Assembly (NCBI RefSeq): GCF_007827815.1
Contig: NZ_VITH01000011.1
Span: 165,857 to 229,856, forward strand
Direction of reading: 5' to 3'
Length of the DNA: 64,000 nt
Origin: Azospirillum brasilense
GTDB taxonomy: Bacteria; Pseudomonadota; Alphaproteobacteria; Azospirillales; Azospirillaceae
Position 1 is the first letter of the stretch. The number at the start of each line of letters is the position of its first letter. The position numbers were made by a program, and so were the translations under genes. Below the pieces are notes generated by a model that worked only from the letters and a program-made list of their open reading frames with translations, was not told where the DNA came from and made no database searches. This document shows, piece by piece, positions 1 to 9,336 of this stretch.

Positions 1-1039
1 CCTGGAAGGCCTCCATCTCCAGCGACGGGTCGGAGCGGTAGAGCGGCTGCGTGCCCTTCAACTGGCGGCGCACCAGATCCAGGATGACCAGCCGCGTCTG
101 GTCGAGGTCGTGGAAGGCGAGAAGCTCGTTCAACTGGATGGCGCGGTCGCCCTCCGCCCGCTTGGCCGGTGACAGGCGGCCCCGCGACAGATCGATCAGG
201 TTGCACAGCGCCTCCGCGAGGCTGCCCTGGACGCCCAGAAGCTCCTGCGCGACGGACGGGGCGCCCAGAACATCGGCGATCACCCCGTCGAGCAGCCCCA
301 GCGGGCGGTCGGCCGCCGCCCCGTCCTCCCGCGCCAATTCCCCCAGGAAATCCAGCTTGGCCAGCCAGTTGCGCATCTGCACCAGCTCGCGCGACAGGAC
401 CACGCGGGCGAGGAAGTCGCGTTCCGCCGCCGGCAGGCTGGAATCCAGCCGGTCGAACATGGGGCGGAAGCCGGTGGCGGCGATGGCCGGCAGGTCCTTG
501 CGCGCGGCGGCGACCCGCGCCCGGTCGGTCAGCTCGTGCATCAGCAGGTTCAGCGCGTCGCGCCGCCCGCGCCCGTCCGTCCCGGCCTTCTCCGCCTGCA
601 GGGTGGCGACCCGCCCGACGGCCGTCGGCACGAGGTTGTCGGTGTTGAGAAGCCGCGCCAGCTCCGCGTGATTGTGCAGCACCTCGGTCGGGGTGACGAC
701 GGCGCGCTCCACGTAATTGCGCAGGACGCGGTTCATCGTCATCCGGCTCTGCACGCCGTAGCAATGGTCGAGCGTGAGGCAGAGCGCCGGCGCCTCGTCG
801 ATCGGGGAGGCGGACACCGTGCGGGAGACCTGACGGAACTCCACGTGGACTTCCGTCTCAACGTGGCGGCCGTCCGGGCGGCGCCAGTCGCGCACCACCC
901 GGATGCCCTCGATCCGGCCGCCGGACAGCGCCTTGCGGCCGAAGACCAGCGCCTCCGCCTCGGTGTCGAAGCGGCCTTCGAGGACCCAGTGGTCCTGCTG
1001 ATAGATCTGCACTTCGTAGCTGGCGGACGGGCGTGCCAT
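1..1039 (-). CDS. Hypothetical protein, 3' end outside window
   Basis: A reading frame starts at the ATG complementary to 1037-1039 and stays open to the window edge, giving 346 residues with no stop. The protein starts MARPSASYEVQIYQQDHW. Its first 75 or so residues alternate short strands and loops (..GRFDTEAEALVFGRKAL..). The rest looks mostly helical and rich in Leu, Ala, Arg and Glu. I see no signal peptide, membrane segment or catalytic motif that I recognise. GC-rich third positions match the neighbours, so it is very likely a real gene. It is divergent from hisZ across about 290 bp. Function unknown. Confidence 0.75.
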   Translation of the reverse strand, partial: MARPSASYEVQIYQQDHWVLEGRFDTEAEALVFGRKALSGGRIEGIRVVRDWRRPDGRHVETEVHVEFRQVSRTVSASPIDEAPALCLTLDHCYGVQSRMTMNRVLRNYVERAVVTPTEVLHNHAELARLLNTDNLVPTAVGRVATLQAEKAGTDGRGRRDALNLLMHELTDRARVAAARKDLPAIAATGFRPMFDRLDSSLPAAERDFLARVVLSRELVQMRNWLAKLDFLGELAREDGAAADRPLGLLDGVIADVLGAPSVAQELLGVQGSLAEALCNLIDLSRGRLSPAKRAEGDRAIQLNELLAFHDLDQTRLVILDLVRRQLKGTQPLYRSDPSLEMEAFQ

Positions 1040-1332
1040 GGTGCCATTGCCCCGCTGCTGCTGGCACGGTTCGTACACAGGATGCCGGAGATTTCGCATC
1101 AAACTCAACAAAGATTCGATTGGAATGCATTCATGTTTCGAACCACCCCGAACCGGCGCCTGTGGCCGGCGCAGGGGAGACGGGCACGGGCTGCGGGGCT
1201 TTTCCGTTTGCATGAGGAAGGCGGGGTGGGGTATTGACCCGCTCCGTATGCCCGAGCACCGCATGCCCATCGGACTTGCGGGCTCTCGCCATGCCGACGG
1301 TTTGCCACCCATTCGACGAGACGACGCAGGCC
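1040..1332. other. Divergent intergenic region, unknown gene / hisZ
   Basis: About 290 bp separate two divergent genes and should hold both promoters. The stretch 1095-1140 is clearly less GC-rich than its surroundings and carries a perfect 10-bp palindrome, GAATGCATTC, at 1123-1132. I could not assign -35 and -10 boxes with confidence, and I see no small gene with a convincing ribosome binding site. Confidence 0.4.
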
Positions 1333-2496
1333 ATGCCCGCTGATTCCCTGAGTTCCGCCCTGTTGCCCGCCGGCCTGCACGACGTGCTGCCGCCCGAAGC
1401 GGCGCACGAAGCGGCGGCGGTGGCGCGCCTGCTGGCGGACTTCACGGCCCACGGCTATGAGCGCGTCGAGCCGCCGCTGGTCGAGTTCGAGGACAATCTG
1501 CTGTCCGGCTCCGGCGCCGCCATGGCGAAGCAGACCTTCCGGCTGATGGACCCGCTGTCACAGCGCATGATGGCCGTGCGCGCAGACATCACCCCGCAGA
1601 TCGTGCGCATCGCCACCACCCGGCTGAAGAATGGCGCCCGCCCGGTGCGGCTGTGCTACGCCGGGCCGGTGCTGCGCGTGAAGGGCTCGCAGCTCCGTCC
1701 GGAGCGGCAGATCACCCAGGTCGGCGTCGAGCTGATCGGCCCGCTGGAGGCCGAGGCGGACGCCGAAGTGATCCTGCTCGCCGCCCACGCCCTGGAAGGG
1801 GTGGGGGTGCGGCACCTGTCCGTCGACCTCTGCGTTCCGACCATGGTGGCGCGCGTCTGCCGCGGCCTCGGGCTCGGCGAGGAGGAGACCGCCCGTCTGC
1901 GCGAGGCGTTGGACAAGAAGGACGCCGCGGCGGTGAGCGCGGTCGGCGGTCCGGCCGCCTCGCTGCTGCAAACGCTGATGGCCGCCTCCGGCCCGGCGGA
2001 GCGCGCCATGGAGGTGCTGTCGGCGCTGCCGCTGCCGGAAACGGCGGAGAAGGACCGGCGCCGCCTGACCGATGCCCTGCGCCTGTTGCGCGCCGCGCGC
2101 CCCGATCTGACGATCACCGTCGATCTGGTGGAGCATCGCGGCTTCGAATACCAGACCGGTCTCAGCTTCACCCTGTTCGCGCGCGACGTGCGCGGCGAAC
2201 TGGGGGCGGGGGGCCGCTACCGCGCCGGGGTGCGTCCCGGCGTGGAGGAGGAGGGCGAGCCGGGGACCGGCTTCACCCTCTACATGGACACGCTCCTGCG
2301 CGCCGTTCCGGCGCCGGAGCCGGCCAAGCGCGTTTATGTGCCGCATGGCACCTCCTGGGCCGCGGCGGGCAAGCTGCGCGCCGAGGGCTGGATCACCGTG
2401 GCGGGGCTGGCCCCCGTGGCGGACGCGGCGGCGGAGGCCCGGCGGCTGGACTGCGGCCATCGGCTGGACGGCGGCACGGTCACGCCGCTGACCTGA
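1333..2496 (+). CDS. hisZ: ATP phosphoribosyltransferase regulatory subunit HisZ
   Basis: 387 residues related to the catalytic core of histidyl-tRNA synthetase. HisZ is the regulatory partner of short-form HisG in the first step of histidine biosynthesis. The opening MPADSLSSALLPAGLHDVLP and the motif MAVRADITPQIVRI (class II synthetase motif 2 region) are typical. The anticodon-binding domain of true HisRS is missing, and the length fits HisZ. The start at 1333 is preferred to an upstream in-frame start at 1234 because homologues begin just before the GLHDVLPPE segment. HisG is not in the window. purA follows 87 bp downstream, the usual alphaproteobacterial order. A GC hairpin lies directly after the stop. 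Confidence 0.92.
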   Translation: MPADSLSSALLPAGLHDVLPPEAAHEAAAVARLLADFTAHGYERVEPPLVEFEDNLLSGSGAAMAKQTFRLMDPLSQRMMAVRADITPQIVRIATTRLKNGARPVRLCYAGPVLRVKGSQLRPERQITQVGVELIGPLEAEADAEVILLAAHALEGVGVRHLSVDLCVPTMVARVCRGLGLGEEETARLREALDKKDAAAVSAVGGPAASLLQTLMAASGPAERAMEVLSALPLPETAEKDRRRLTDALRLLRAARPDLTITVDLVEHRGFEYQTGLSFTLFARDVRGELGAGGRYRAGVRPGVEEEGEPGTGFTLYMDTLLRAVPAPEPAKRVYVPHGTSWAAAGKLRAEGWITVAGLAPVADAAAEARRLDCGHRLDGGTVTPLT

Positions 2497-2513
2497 GACT
2501 TCACGAGTGGCGA

Positions 2514-2530
2514 CCCCCGCGCCGCGGGGG
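2514..2530 (+). terminator. GC hairpin after hisZ
   Basis: A seven-base-pair stem (CCCCCGC / GCGGGGG) with a three-base loop begins 17 bp after the hisZ stop and is followed by a weak T run. It may partly terminate hisZ transcripts or separate them from purA. The short loop and weak T tract keep confidence low. Confidence 0.4.
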
Positions 2531-2583
2531 CGCCTTTGCATGGGCAACGTTTCTTTCTGCCTTCTTTTTTTGCGGAGACACAC

Positions 2584-3876
<1,293 letters not shown>

Positions 3877-3894
3877 TGTGAAGGTGTAGGCTTC

Positions 3895-3984
3895 GGGCCC
3901 CCTCCCTAACCCTCCCCCACCTTCGGTGAGGGAGGGGACGATCGCCCTCTCCCGCGAAGCGGGGGAGGGCCGGGGAGGGGGCCC
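3895..3984. repeat. REP-like palindromic element, type 1 (copy A)
   Basis: A 90-bp element bounded by perfect 12-bp inverted arms, GGGCCCCCTCCC (3895-3906) and GGGAGGGGGCCC (3973-3984). Inside are two further hairpins built from CCCTCCCCC / GGGAGGGG and CCCTCTCCCGC / GCGGGGGAGGG, the latter with a GAA loop. The same design recurs after the M32 peptidase gene and after gcvPB. It starts 19 bp after the purA stop. Confidence 0.85.
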
Positions 3985-4077
3985 GTCGCGACCACTTTCC
4001 CCGCGTTAACAATTTGTTTGCCCTTTTCGAGCGACTAAGGCTGGCACACGCTCGCAGGCTCCGGGGATTCGAACGCC

Positions 4078-6120
4078 ATGCCATCCGATGCCATGACCGC
4101 AGCCGCCGCGGATCGGATGATGGCGAACGCCGACCCGGTCAAGCTGGCCGAGCGGTACGAGATCCTTCCCAGCGCGCCGCTCGCCGCCCTCAACACCATC
4201 GGCGGCAGCGCCTTCACGGCCAAGCCGCTGCGTGACAAGCGCTCCGAAGCCTTCGCCCTGATCGCCCACGGCGCCACGCTGGCGCGCACCGACATCGCCG
4301 CCACCGTCGCCAGCCTCGACAACCCGGCCCACATGCGCCTCCTCGACTGGGGCATGGTGGACTGGCCGGCGAGCCAGGGGCGGCGCCTCTGCATGATCTT
4401 CGAGCGTCCGGCGGGCAAGCGGCTGATGGGCAGCCTGACCGAAGCCACGGACCCGATCCCCGAAGACCATCTGACCCGGCAGATCATCCATCCGCTGGTC
4501 GCGGCGCTGAAGGAGCTGTCGAGCCGCGGCGTGGTCCATGGCGCGATCCGCCCGACCAACCTCTACTACCGCGATCTGGCCTCCAGCAGCCTGATGCTGG
4601 GCGAATGCCTGTCCACCCCGCCGGGCTACGGACAGACCGTTCTGCTGGAGACGGTGGAGCGCGGCATGGCCTCGCCGGCCGGGCGCGGCACCGGCACCAT
4701 GGCCGACGACCTCTATTCGCTGGGCGTCACGCTGCTGCTCCTGCTGCTGGGGCGCAACCCGGTGGGGGCGGCGGAGGACGAGGCGATCCTCCAGGCGAAG
4801 ATCGAGCGCGGATCCTATCCGGCGCTGGTCGGGCAGATGCGCCTTCCGCTGGCCATCAGCGAGGTGATCCGCGGCCTGCTGGTCGACGATCCCAAGCAGC
4901 GCTGGACGCTCCAGGACCTCGACCTGTGGGTCGCCGGGCGGCGTCTCAGCCCGAAGCAGCCGCAGGTGCCGCGCCGCGCCGCGCGGCCGCTGGAGTTCCA
5001 GGGGCAGGATTACTGGCATTGCCGCACGCTGGCCCGCGCCTTCGCCCGCCATGTGGCGCCGGCGGCTACGGTCATCGAGGGCGGCGAGCTGGACAAGTGG
5101 CTGCGCCGCTCCATGGGCGACGACGCGCGGGCGGAGGCGGTGGCGAACGCGGTGCAGACCGCCTCGACCACCGGCAAGGGCGGCAGCATGGCCGAACGGC
5201 TGGTCTCGCGCGTCTGCATGGCGCTCGACCCGGCGGCGCCCATCCGGTACCGCGGCAAGGCGATGATGCCCGACGGCATCGGCACCATGCTGGCCGACGC
5301 CTTCCTGCGCGGCGAGTCGCCCCAGCCCTCGGCCGAGGTGCTGGCCAACCAGCTCCCCATGTTCTGGGTGAGCGTGCAGAGCGACTTCAAGCCGGAGTTC
5401 GTGCCGATGGTGCAGAACTTCGACCAGGTCCGCGGCCTGCTGGACCGCACGGGCCACGGGCTGGGGGTGGAGCGCGTCCTGTATGAGATGAACCCGACCA
5501 TGCCCTGCATCAGCCCGCTGGTCGCCAAGCAGATGCCGACCAACCCGGCGGAGCTGTTGCGCGCGCTCGACTGGACCGGGGCGGGGAGCGAGCGGCACAA
5601 GGACCCAATCGACCGCCACATCGCCGCCTTCCTGGCGGTGCGGCACCGGCGGACCGACGAGATGCTCTACACCCAGCTCGGTTCCAGCATCGAGCCGATG
5701 CGCCGGGTGATCGCCATGCTGACCATCCTGGCCGACGTGCAGGCGCGCACCGGCACCGACGGGCTGTCGCACCTCGCCGCCTGGGTGGTGTCGCTGCTCG
5801 ATCCGGCCTTCCGCCGCTTCCACAGCCGGCCGCACCAGGACAACGTGCGCAAGCTGGCTGATTCCGCGGCCCACAACGGAAGGCTCGGCGACCTGCTGAA
5901 GATCGTCGACGATCCGGACGCGCTGCGCCGCGACAAGTTGGAGTTCGAGGCCGCCCAGATCGCCTACCGCGAGGCCGACGCCGAGATCAACAAGCTGCGG
6001 CAGAGCATCGGCGACCGGAACAGCATCATCGAATCCTCCGGCCGGCAGGTTGCGGCCATCGTGTCGAGCCTGCTGTCGACCCTCCTGGTCGGCGGCATCA
6101 TCCTCTTCTTCGCCTTCTGA
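4078..6120 (+). CDS. Membrane-anchored protein-kinase-like protein (probable pseudokinase)
   Basis: 680 residues. The first 300 or so follow a Ser/Thr protein-kinase plan: a possible beta-3 lysine in TAKPL, a catalytic-loop equivalent HGAIRPTN at residues 154-161, and DDLYSLGVTLLLLLLGRNPV resembling subdomain IX. Key residues are changed. The HRD aspartate is Ala, and the DFG position reads roughly LGE, so catalysis is doubtful. A helical middle region of unknown function follows, and a single hydrophobic segment closes the protein (VAAIVSSLLSTLLVGGIILF), suggesting a tail-anchored protein with a cytoplasmic pseudokinase domain. A second start at 4093 is possible. A small membrane protein gene follows after 34 bp and is probably cotranscribed. 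Confidence 0.8.
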   Translation: MPSDAMTAAAADRMMANADPVKLAERYEILPSAPLAALNTIGGSAFTAKPLRDKRSEAFALIAHGATLARTDIAATVASLDNPAHMRLLDWGMVDWPASQGRRLCMIFERPAGKRLMGSLTEATDPIPEDHLTRQIIHPLVAALKELSSRGVVHGAIRPTNLYYRDLASSSLMLGECLSTPPGYGQTVLLETVERGMASPAGRGTGTMADDLYSLGVTLLLLLLGRNPVGAAEDEAILQAKIERGSYPALVGQMRLPLAISEVIRGLLVDDPKQRWTLQDLDLWVAGRRLSPKQPQVPRRAARPLEFQGQDYWHCRTLARAFARHVAPAATVIEGGELDKWLRRSMGDDARAEAVANAVQTASTTGKGGSMAERLVSRVCMALDPAAPIRYRGKAMMPDGIGTMLADAFLRGESPQPSAEVLANQLPMFWVSVQSDFKPEFVPMVQNFDQVRGLLDRTGHGLGVERVLYEMNPTMPCISPLVAKQMPTNPAELLRALDWTGAGSERHKDPIDRHIAAFLAVRHRRTDEMLYTQLGSSIEPMRRVIAMLTILADVQARTGTDGLSHLAAWVVSLLDPAFRRFHSRPHQDNVRKLADSAAHNGRLGDLLKIVDDPDALRRDKLEFEAAQIAYREADAEINKLRQSIGDRNSIIESSGRQVAAIVSSLLSTLLVGGIILFFAF

Positions 6121-6154
6121 CGGCGGCCTTCAAACCAAGAATCGGGGACCCCTA

Positions 6155-6682
6155 ATGGCGCGCGGCGGCAAGAGCGGCGGGAAGAAGAAGAAGCGCAAGG
6201 GCAGCATGCTGACGCTGATCCTGCTGATCATCCCGGCGGGTCTGGTGGTGCTGCCCACCTCGATCCTGTTCGGCATCGGCATGATCCCGACCATCGTCGC
6301 CTACGTCACCGACCGCGACCCCGAGAAGTCGGCGCCGATCACCGTCGGCGGGCTGAACTTCTGCGGCTGCATGCCCTACGCCATCGAGCTGTGGAAGCAC
6401 AACCACACCATCGGCGCCGCGGGGAAGATCTTCATGGACCCGCTGTCCTGGCTGGTGATGTACGGCGCCGCGGCGATCGGCTGGGCGCTCTATTTCGGCA
6501 TCCCGCCGATGGTGGCGAATTTCGAGGTGATGCGCGCCGAGAAGCGGGTCGGCGCGCTGAAGGACGTGAAGGTCGGGCTGGTCCAGGAGTGGGGGCCGGA
6601 GGTCGCCGGCGACCTGTTCGACGAGGCCGGCGGCCTGTCGCCGGACGAGCACGACCAACTGGCCGAACCCGCGGGGGCGTGA
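6155..6682 (+). CDS. Small membrane protein paired with the pseudokinase
   Basis: 175 residues. A very basic N-terminus (MARGGKSGGKKKKRKG) precedes hydrophobic segments at about 18-45 (LTLILLIIPAGLVVLPTSIL and onward) and about 100-120 (WLVMYGAAAIGWALYFGI). The tail is acidic (..DEAGGLSPDEHDQLAEPAGA). The Lys-rich start and positive-inside rule suggest a cytoplasmic N-terminus. It begins 34 bp after the pseudokinase gene on the same strand, so the two are likely one transcription unit and possibly partners at the membrane. I do not recognise a named family. The start at 6155 is the first ATG that avoids an unlikely Ser/Arg-rich extension. Confidence 0.75.
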   Translation: MARGGKSGGKKKKRKGSMLTLILLIIPAGLVVLPTSILFGIGMIPTIVAYVTDRDPEKSAPITVGGLNFCGCMPYAIELWKHNHTIGAAGKIFMDPLSWLVMYGAAAIGWALYFGIPPMVANFEVMRAEKRVGALKDVKVGLVQEWGPEVAGDLFDEAGGLSPDEHDQLAEPAGA

Positions 6683-6709
6683 GGGTACCACCCGATCGCT
6701 TCCGATATT

Positions 6710-6828
6710 CCCTCTCCCCTCTGGGGAGAGGGTTAGGGTGAGGGGCGTGCGCGTGGCGGGACGTTCGGCAAAAGCGCAACCCCCTCACCGCCCGCTTCGC
6801 GGGCACCCTCTCCCCGGAGGGGAGAGGG
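6710..6828. repeat. REP-like palindromic element, type 2 (copy B)
   Basis: A 119-bp element made of two mirrored hairpins, CCCTCTCCCCTCTGGGGAGAGGG at the left end and CCTCTCCCCGGAGGGGAGAGG at the right end, each described here only by its visible arms. Between them are TGAGGGGC / CCCCTCA arms and a CCCGC TTC GCGGG hairpin. Close relatives lie at 17489-17608 and 38632-38748. It sits between the convergent ends of the small membrane protein gene and rpoH. Confidence 0.85.
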
Positions 6829-6842
6829 TTAAGATGAGACCG

Positions 6843-7727
6843 TCACCCGGCCAGCTTCTGCTCCACCGCGGCGTTGCGGATGGCCTTCTGGAGCTTCTCG
6901 AAGGCGCGCACCTCGATCTGGCGGACACGCTCGCGGCTGATGCCGTACTTCTGCGACAGGTCTTCCAGCGTGGTCGGGTTGTCGCGCAGGCGGCGCTCCT
7001 CCAGGATGTCGCGCTCGCGCTCGTTCAGATTCTCCATGGCCGCGGTCAGCAGCTTGCGCCGCTTGCCCAGCTCCTCGTTCTCGGCGAGCGAGATTTCCTG
7101 GTTCGCCGTCTCGTCGACCAGCCAGTCCTGCCACTCGCCCTCGCTGTCGGCGCGCAACGGCGCGTTCAGCGAATGGTCGGGCGCGCCGAGGCGGCGGTTC
7201 ATGTTGACGACGTCCTGCTCCGGCACGTCCAGCGTCGTGGCGATGTGGCGCACCTGCTCGGGCGACATGTCGCCTTCCTCGATGGCCTGCATCTGGCCCT
7301 TCAGGCGGCGCAGGTTGAAGAACAGCTTCTTCTGGGCCGCCGTGGTGCCCATCTTCACCAGCGACCAGCTGTGCAGGATGTATTCCTGGATGGCGGCGCG
7401 AATCCACCACATGGCGTAGGTCGCCAGCCGGAAGCCGCGGTCGGGGTCGAACCGCTTCACCGCCTGCATCATGCCCACGTTGCCCTCGGAGATCAGCTCC
7501 GACAGCGGCAGGCCGTAGCCGCGGTAGCCCATGGCGATCTTCGCCACGAGCCGCAGATGGCTGGTCACCAGCTTGTGCGCGGCGTCCGAATCCTCGATCT
7601 CCTGCCAGCGCTTGGCCAGCATGTACTCCTCCTCCGCCGCGAGCATGGGGAACTTGCGGATTTCCTGGAGGTAGCGCGAGAGGTTGCTTTCGGAACTGAT
7701 GACCGGAACGCTGGATATCGTCGCCAT
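6843..7727 (-). CDS. rpoH: RNA polymerase sigma-32 (heat shock) factor RpoH
   Basis: 294 residues, normal for RpoH. It directs RNA polymerase to heat-shock promoters. Region 2 is clear (GLPLSELISEGNVGMMQAVK, then RLATYAMWWIRAAIQEYI). It is followed by the RpoH box, seen as QKKLFFNLRRLKG at about residues 131-143, which separates RpoH from other group 3 sigma factors. Region 4 ends with GISRERVRQIEVRAFEKLQK. Alphaproteobacteria often have more than one RpoH, so this could be rpoH1 or rpoH2. It stands alone, convergent with the preceding gene across a palindromic element. The AT-richer stretch at 7870-7950 upstream probably includes its promoter. Confidence 0.95.
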   Translation of the reverse strand: MATISSVPVISSESNLSRYLQEIRKFPMLAAEEEYMLAKRWQEIEDSDAAHKLVTSHLRLVAKIAMGYRGYGLPLSELISEGNVGMMQAVKRFDPDRGFRLATYAMWWIRAAIQEYILHSWSLVKMGTTAAQKKLFFNLRRLKGQMQAIEEGDMSPEQVRHIATTLDVPEQDVVNMNRRLGAPDHSLNAPLRADSEGEWQDWLVDETANQEISLAENEELGKRRKLLTAAMENLNERERDILEERRLRDNPTTLEDLSQKYGISRERVRQIEVRAFEKLQKAIRNAAVEQKLAG

Positions 7728-7910
7728 GTTGGACCCTCTCCGACGGCTGTTGTTCGTGCCTTCTCACGGGCACACGGCCGTTCACTGTTCTGCGCCGCCT
7801 CGCCGTCCGCTTGCCCGTTCGATCCGCCGGGGATGGTCCCGGATGCAAGCGTGAGCGCTGGTGGCTGTTGACGCGAAGAATAACCGACTTCTGCGCGCGG
7901 GTATAGTGGA

Positions 7911-8963
7911 TTACAGGGATTCTAAGAAATCTGACAAATCTTTAATATCCGTGGGTAGAGGCGCCTGGAAGCGCACCGTCTCCCCTGTTGCGGGATGGCG
8001 GAAGATCAATCCCACGGCGTGCAACGCCTGCCGTGGAAAGCCAACAAACCGCTCGCGATCGGGTTCCGGCAGGGCAGAGGCGTGCTTGCCGCCGGCGCGG
8101 CCGGCACGCCCCTTGCCGTAGAGCGGGTCGCCCACGATGGGGTGGCCGATGTGCGCCATGTGGACGCGGATCTGGTGGGTGCGCCCGGTCTCCAGCGTGC
8201 ATTCGACCAGCGCCAGCGCCGTGCCGAAGGAGCGGACGACGCGGTAGCGGGTCGCCGCGTGCTTTCCGCCGCCGGCGACCACGGCCATCTTCTTGCGGTC
8301 GGTGCTGCTGCGCCCGATGTTGCCCTCGATCCGGCCCTCGCGCGGGGAGGGGACCCCCCAGACCAGCGCCTGGTAGGTGCGGCTGAGCGTGCGGCCGGAG
8401 AACTGCTCCGTCAGCGCGTGGTGCGCGCGGTCGTTCTTGGCGACGACCATCAGGCCGCTGGTGTCCTTGTCGAGGCGGTGGACGATGCCCGGACGCCGCA
8501 CGCCGCCGATCCCCGACAGGCTGTCGCCGCAATGGGCGAGCAGGGCGTTGACCAGCGTGCCGTCCGGATTGCCGGCGGCGGGGTGGACCACCATGCCCGC
8601 GGGCTTGTCGATCACCAACACGTCCTCATCCTCGTAGACCACGTCCAGGGGTATGTCCTGGGCCTCGGGCTGTGCAGGTTCAGCTTCGGGGATGAAAACG
8701 TCGAAAGTTTGTCCGGGCTTGACCTTGATGGACGGGTCGGTGACCGTCCGCCCGGTGCCGTCCTGCACGCAGCCCTTCTCCAGCAGCGCCTGCACGCGCG
8801 ACCGCGACAGGCCGGGAAGGCCGGTGGCCAGGGCCTTGTCGAGCCGCTGGCCGCCGGCGTCGTCCGGAACGGTCCAGCGCTGCCGCTTGCCTTCGCCGGT
8901 TTCGCCGTCCTGCGTTCCGGTGTATTCGTCCTCATCATCGTCGAATTCGGTGCGTTCGGGCAT
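7911..8963 (-). CDS. rluD: RluD-family 23S rRNA pseudouridine synthase
   Basis: 350 residues. An acidic N-terminal stretch (TEFDDDEDEYTG) is followed by an S4 RNA-binding domain (RLDKALATGLPGLSRSRVQA) and the pseudouridine synthase domain. The catalytic motif HRLDKDTSGL is present, as are the downstream QIRVHMAHIGHPIVGD and LYG motifs. RluD modifies helix 69 of 23S rRNA; RluC is the nearest alternative, but length and layout favour RluD. The start at 8963 (MPERTEFDD) is preferred to 9056 because the longer version has an unlikely Met/Cys-rich leader and would overlap the divergent gene at 9010. That small gene encodes a membrane protein. Confidence 0.9.
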   Translation of the reverse strand: MPERTEFDDDEDEYTGTQDGETGEGKRQRWTVPDDAGGQRLDKALATGLPGLSRSRVQALLEKGCVQDGTGRTVTDPSIKVKPGQTFDVFIPEAEPAQPEAQDIPLDVVYEDEDVLVIDKPAGMVVHPAAGNPDGTLVNALLAHCGDSLSGIGGVRRPGIVHRLDKDTSGLMVVAKNDRAHHALTEQFSGRTLSRTYQALVWGVPSPREGRIEGNIGRSSTDRKKMAVVAGGGKHAATRYRVVRSFGTALALVECTLETGRTHQIRVHMAHIGHPIVGDPLYGKGRAGRAGGKHASALPEPDRERFVGFPRQALHAVGLIFRHPATGETVRFQAPLPTDIKDLSDFLESL

Positions 8964-9009
8964 CGTTCGGCAAAACTCCTCACATTCGCGCGAGAGTGGA
9001 CCCCAAACC

Positions 9010-9336
9010 GTGCAGTTCCTCAAGGCACTCATCGTCATCATGGGCGTGATGATCATCGCCGGCTTCGCGTTCCTCGGCGTCGAACTCTACAAGCGCATCA
9101 ACGATCCGGAGCGCCGGGCCGCCATGGACGCCGAGCGGGCAACCGTCGCCGCCGGCCGGACGGAGGAGGTCACGCTGGGCCTGCCGGCCGGCGCGCGTCT
9201 GGGCGAGCCGGTTGCCGTGGGCAACCGCGTCGTCTTCCGTGTCACCATACCGGACGCCGCGGACCGCCTTTATGTGATGGACCCGCGCACCGGCGCCATC
9301 GCCGTGACCGTCACCGCCGGAGCCGCCGCGCCATGA
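9010..9336 (+). CDS. Small single-pass membrane protein (possibly DUF6476)
   Basis: 108 residues starting from GTG: an N-terminal membrane helix at residues 4-25 (LKALIVIMGVMIIAGFAFLG) and a soluble part ending in a beta-rich segment (NRVVFRVTIPDAADRLYVMD PRTG). Position next to a divergent rluD and upstream of an aldolase-like gene recalls the small DUF6476-type proteins of alphaproteobacteria; that name is from memory and tentative. GTG is chosen because the hydrophobic helix begins there and no better start exists; the internal ATG at 9040 would remove part of the helix. Its stop overlaps the next start (ATGA), which argues for translational coupling. Confidence 0.7.
   Translation: MQFLKALIVIMGVMIIAGFAFLGVELYKRINDPERRAAMDAERATVAAGRTEEVTLGLPAGARLGEPVAVGNRVVFRVTIPDAADRLYVMDPRTGAIAVTVTAGAAAP

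Noticed and set aside
3895..3984. CRISPR-like repeat array
   Set aside because: The repeats are single palindromic units scattered over the window, not regularly spaced direct repeats with spacers, and no cas genes are present.
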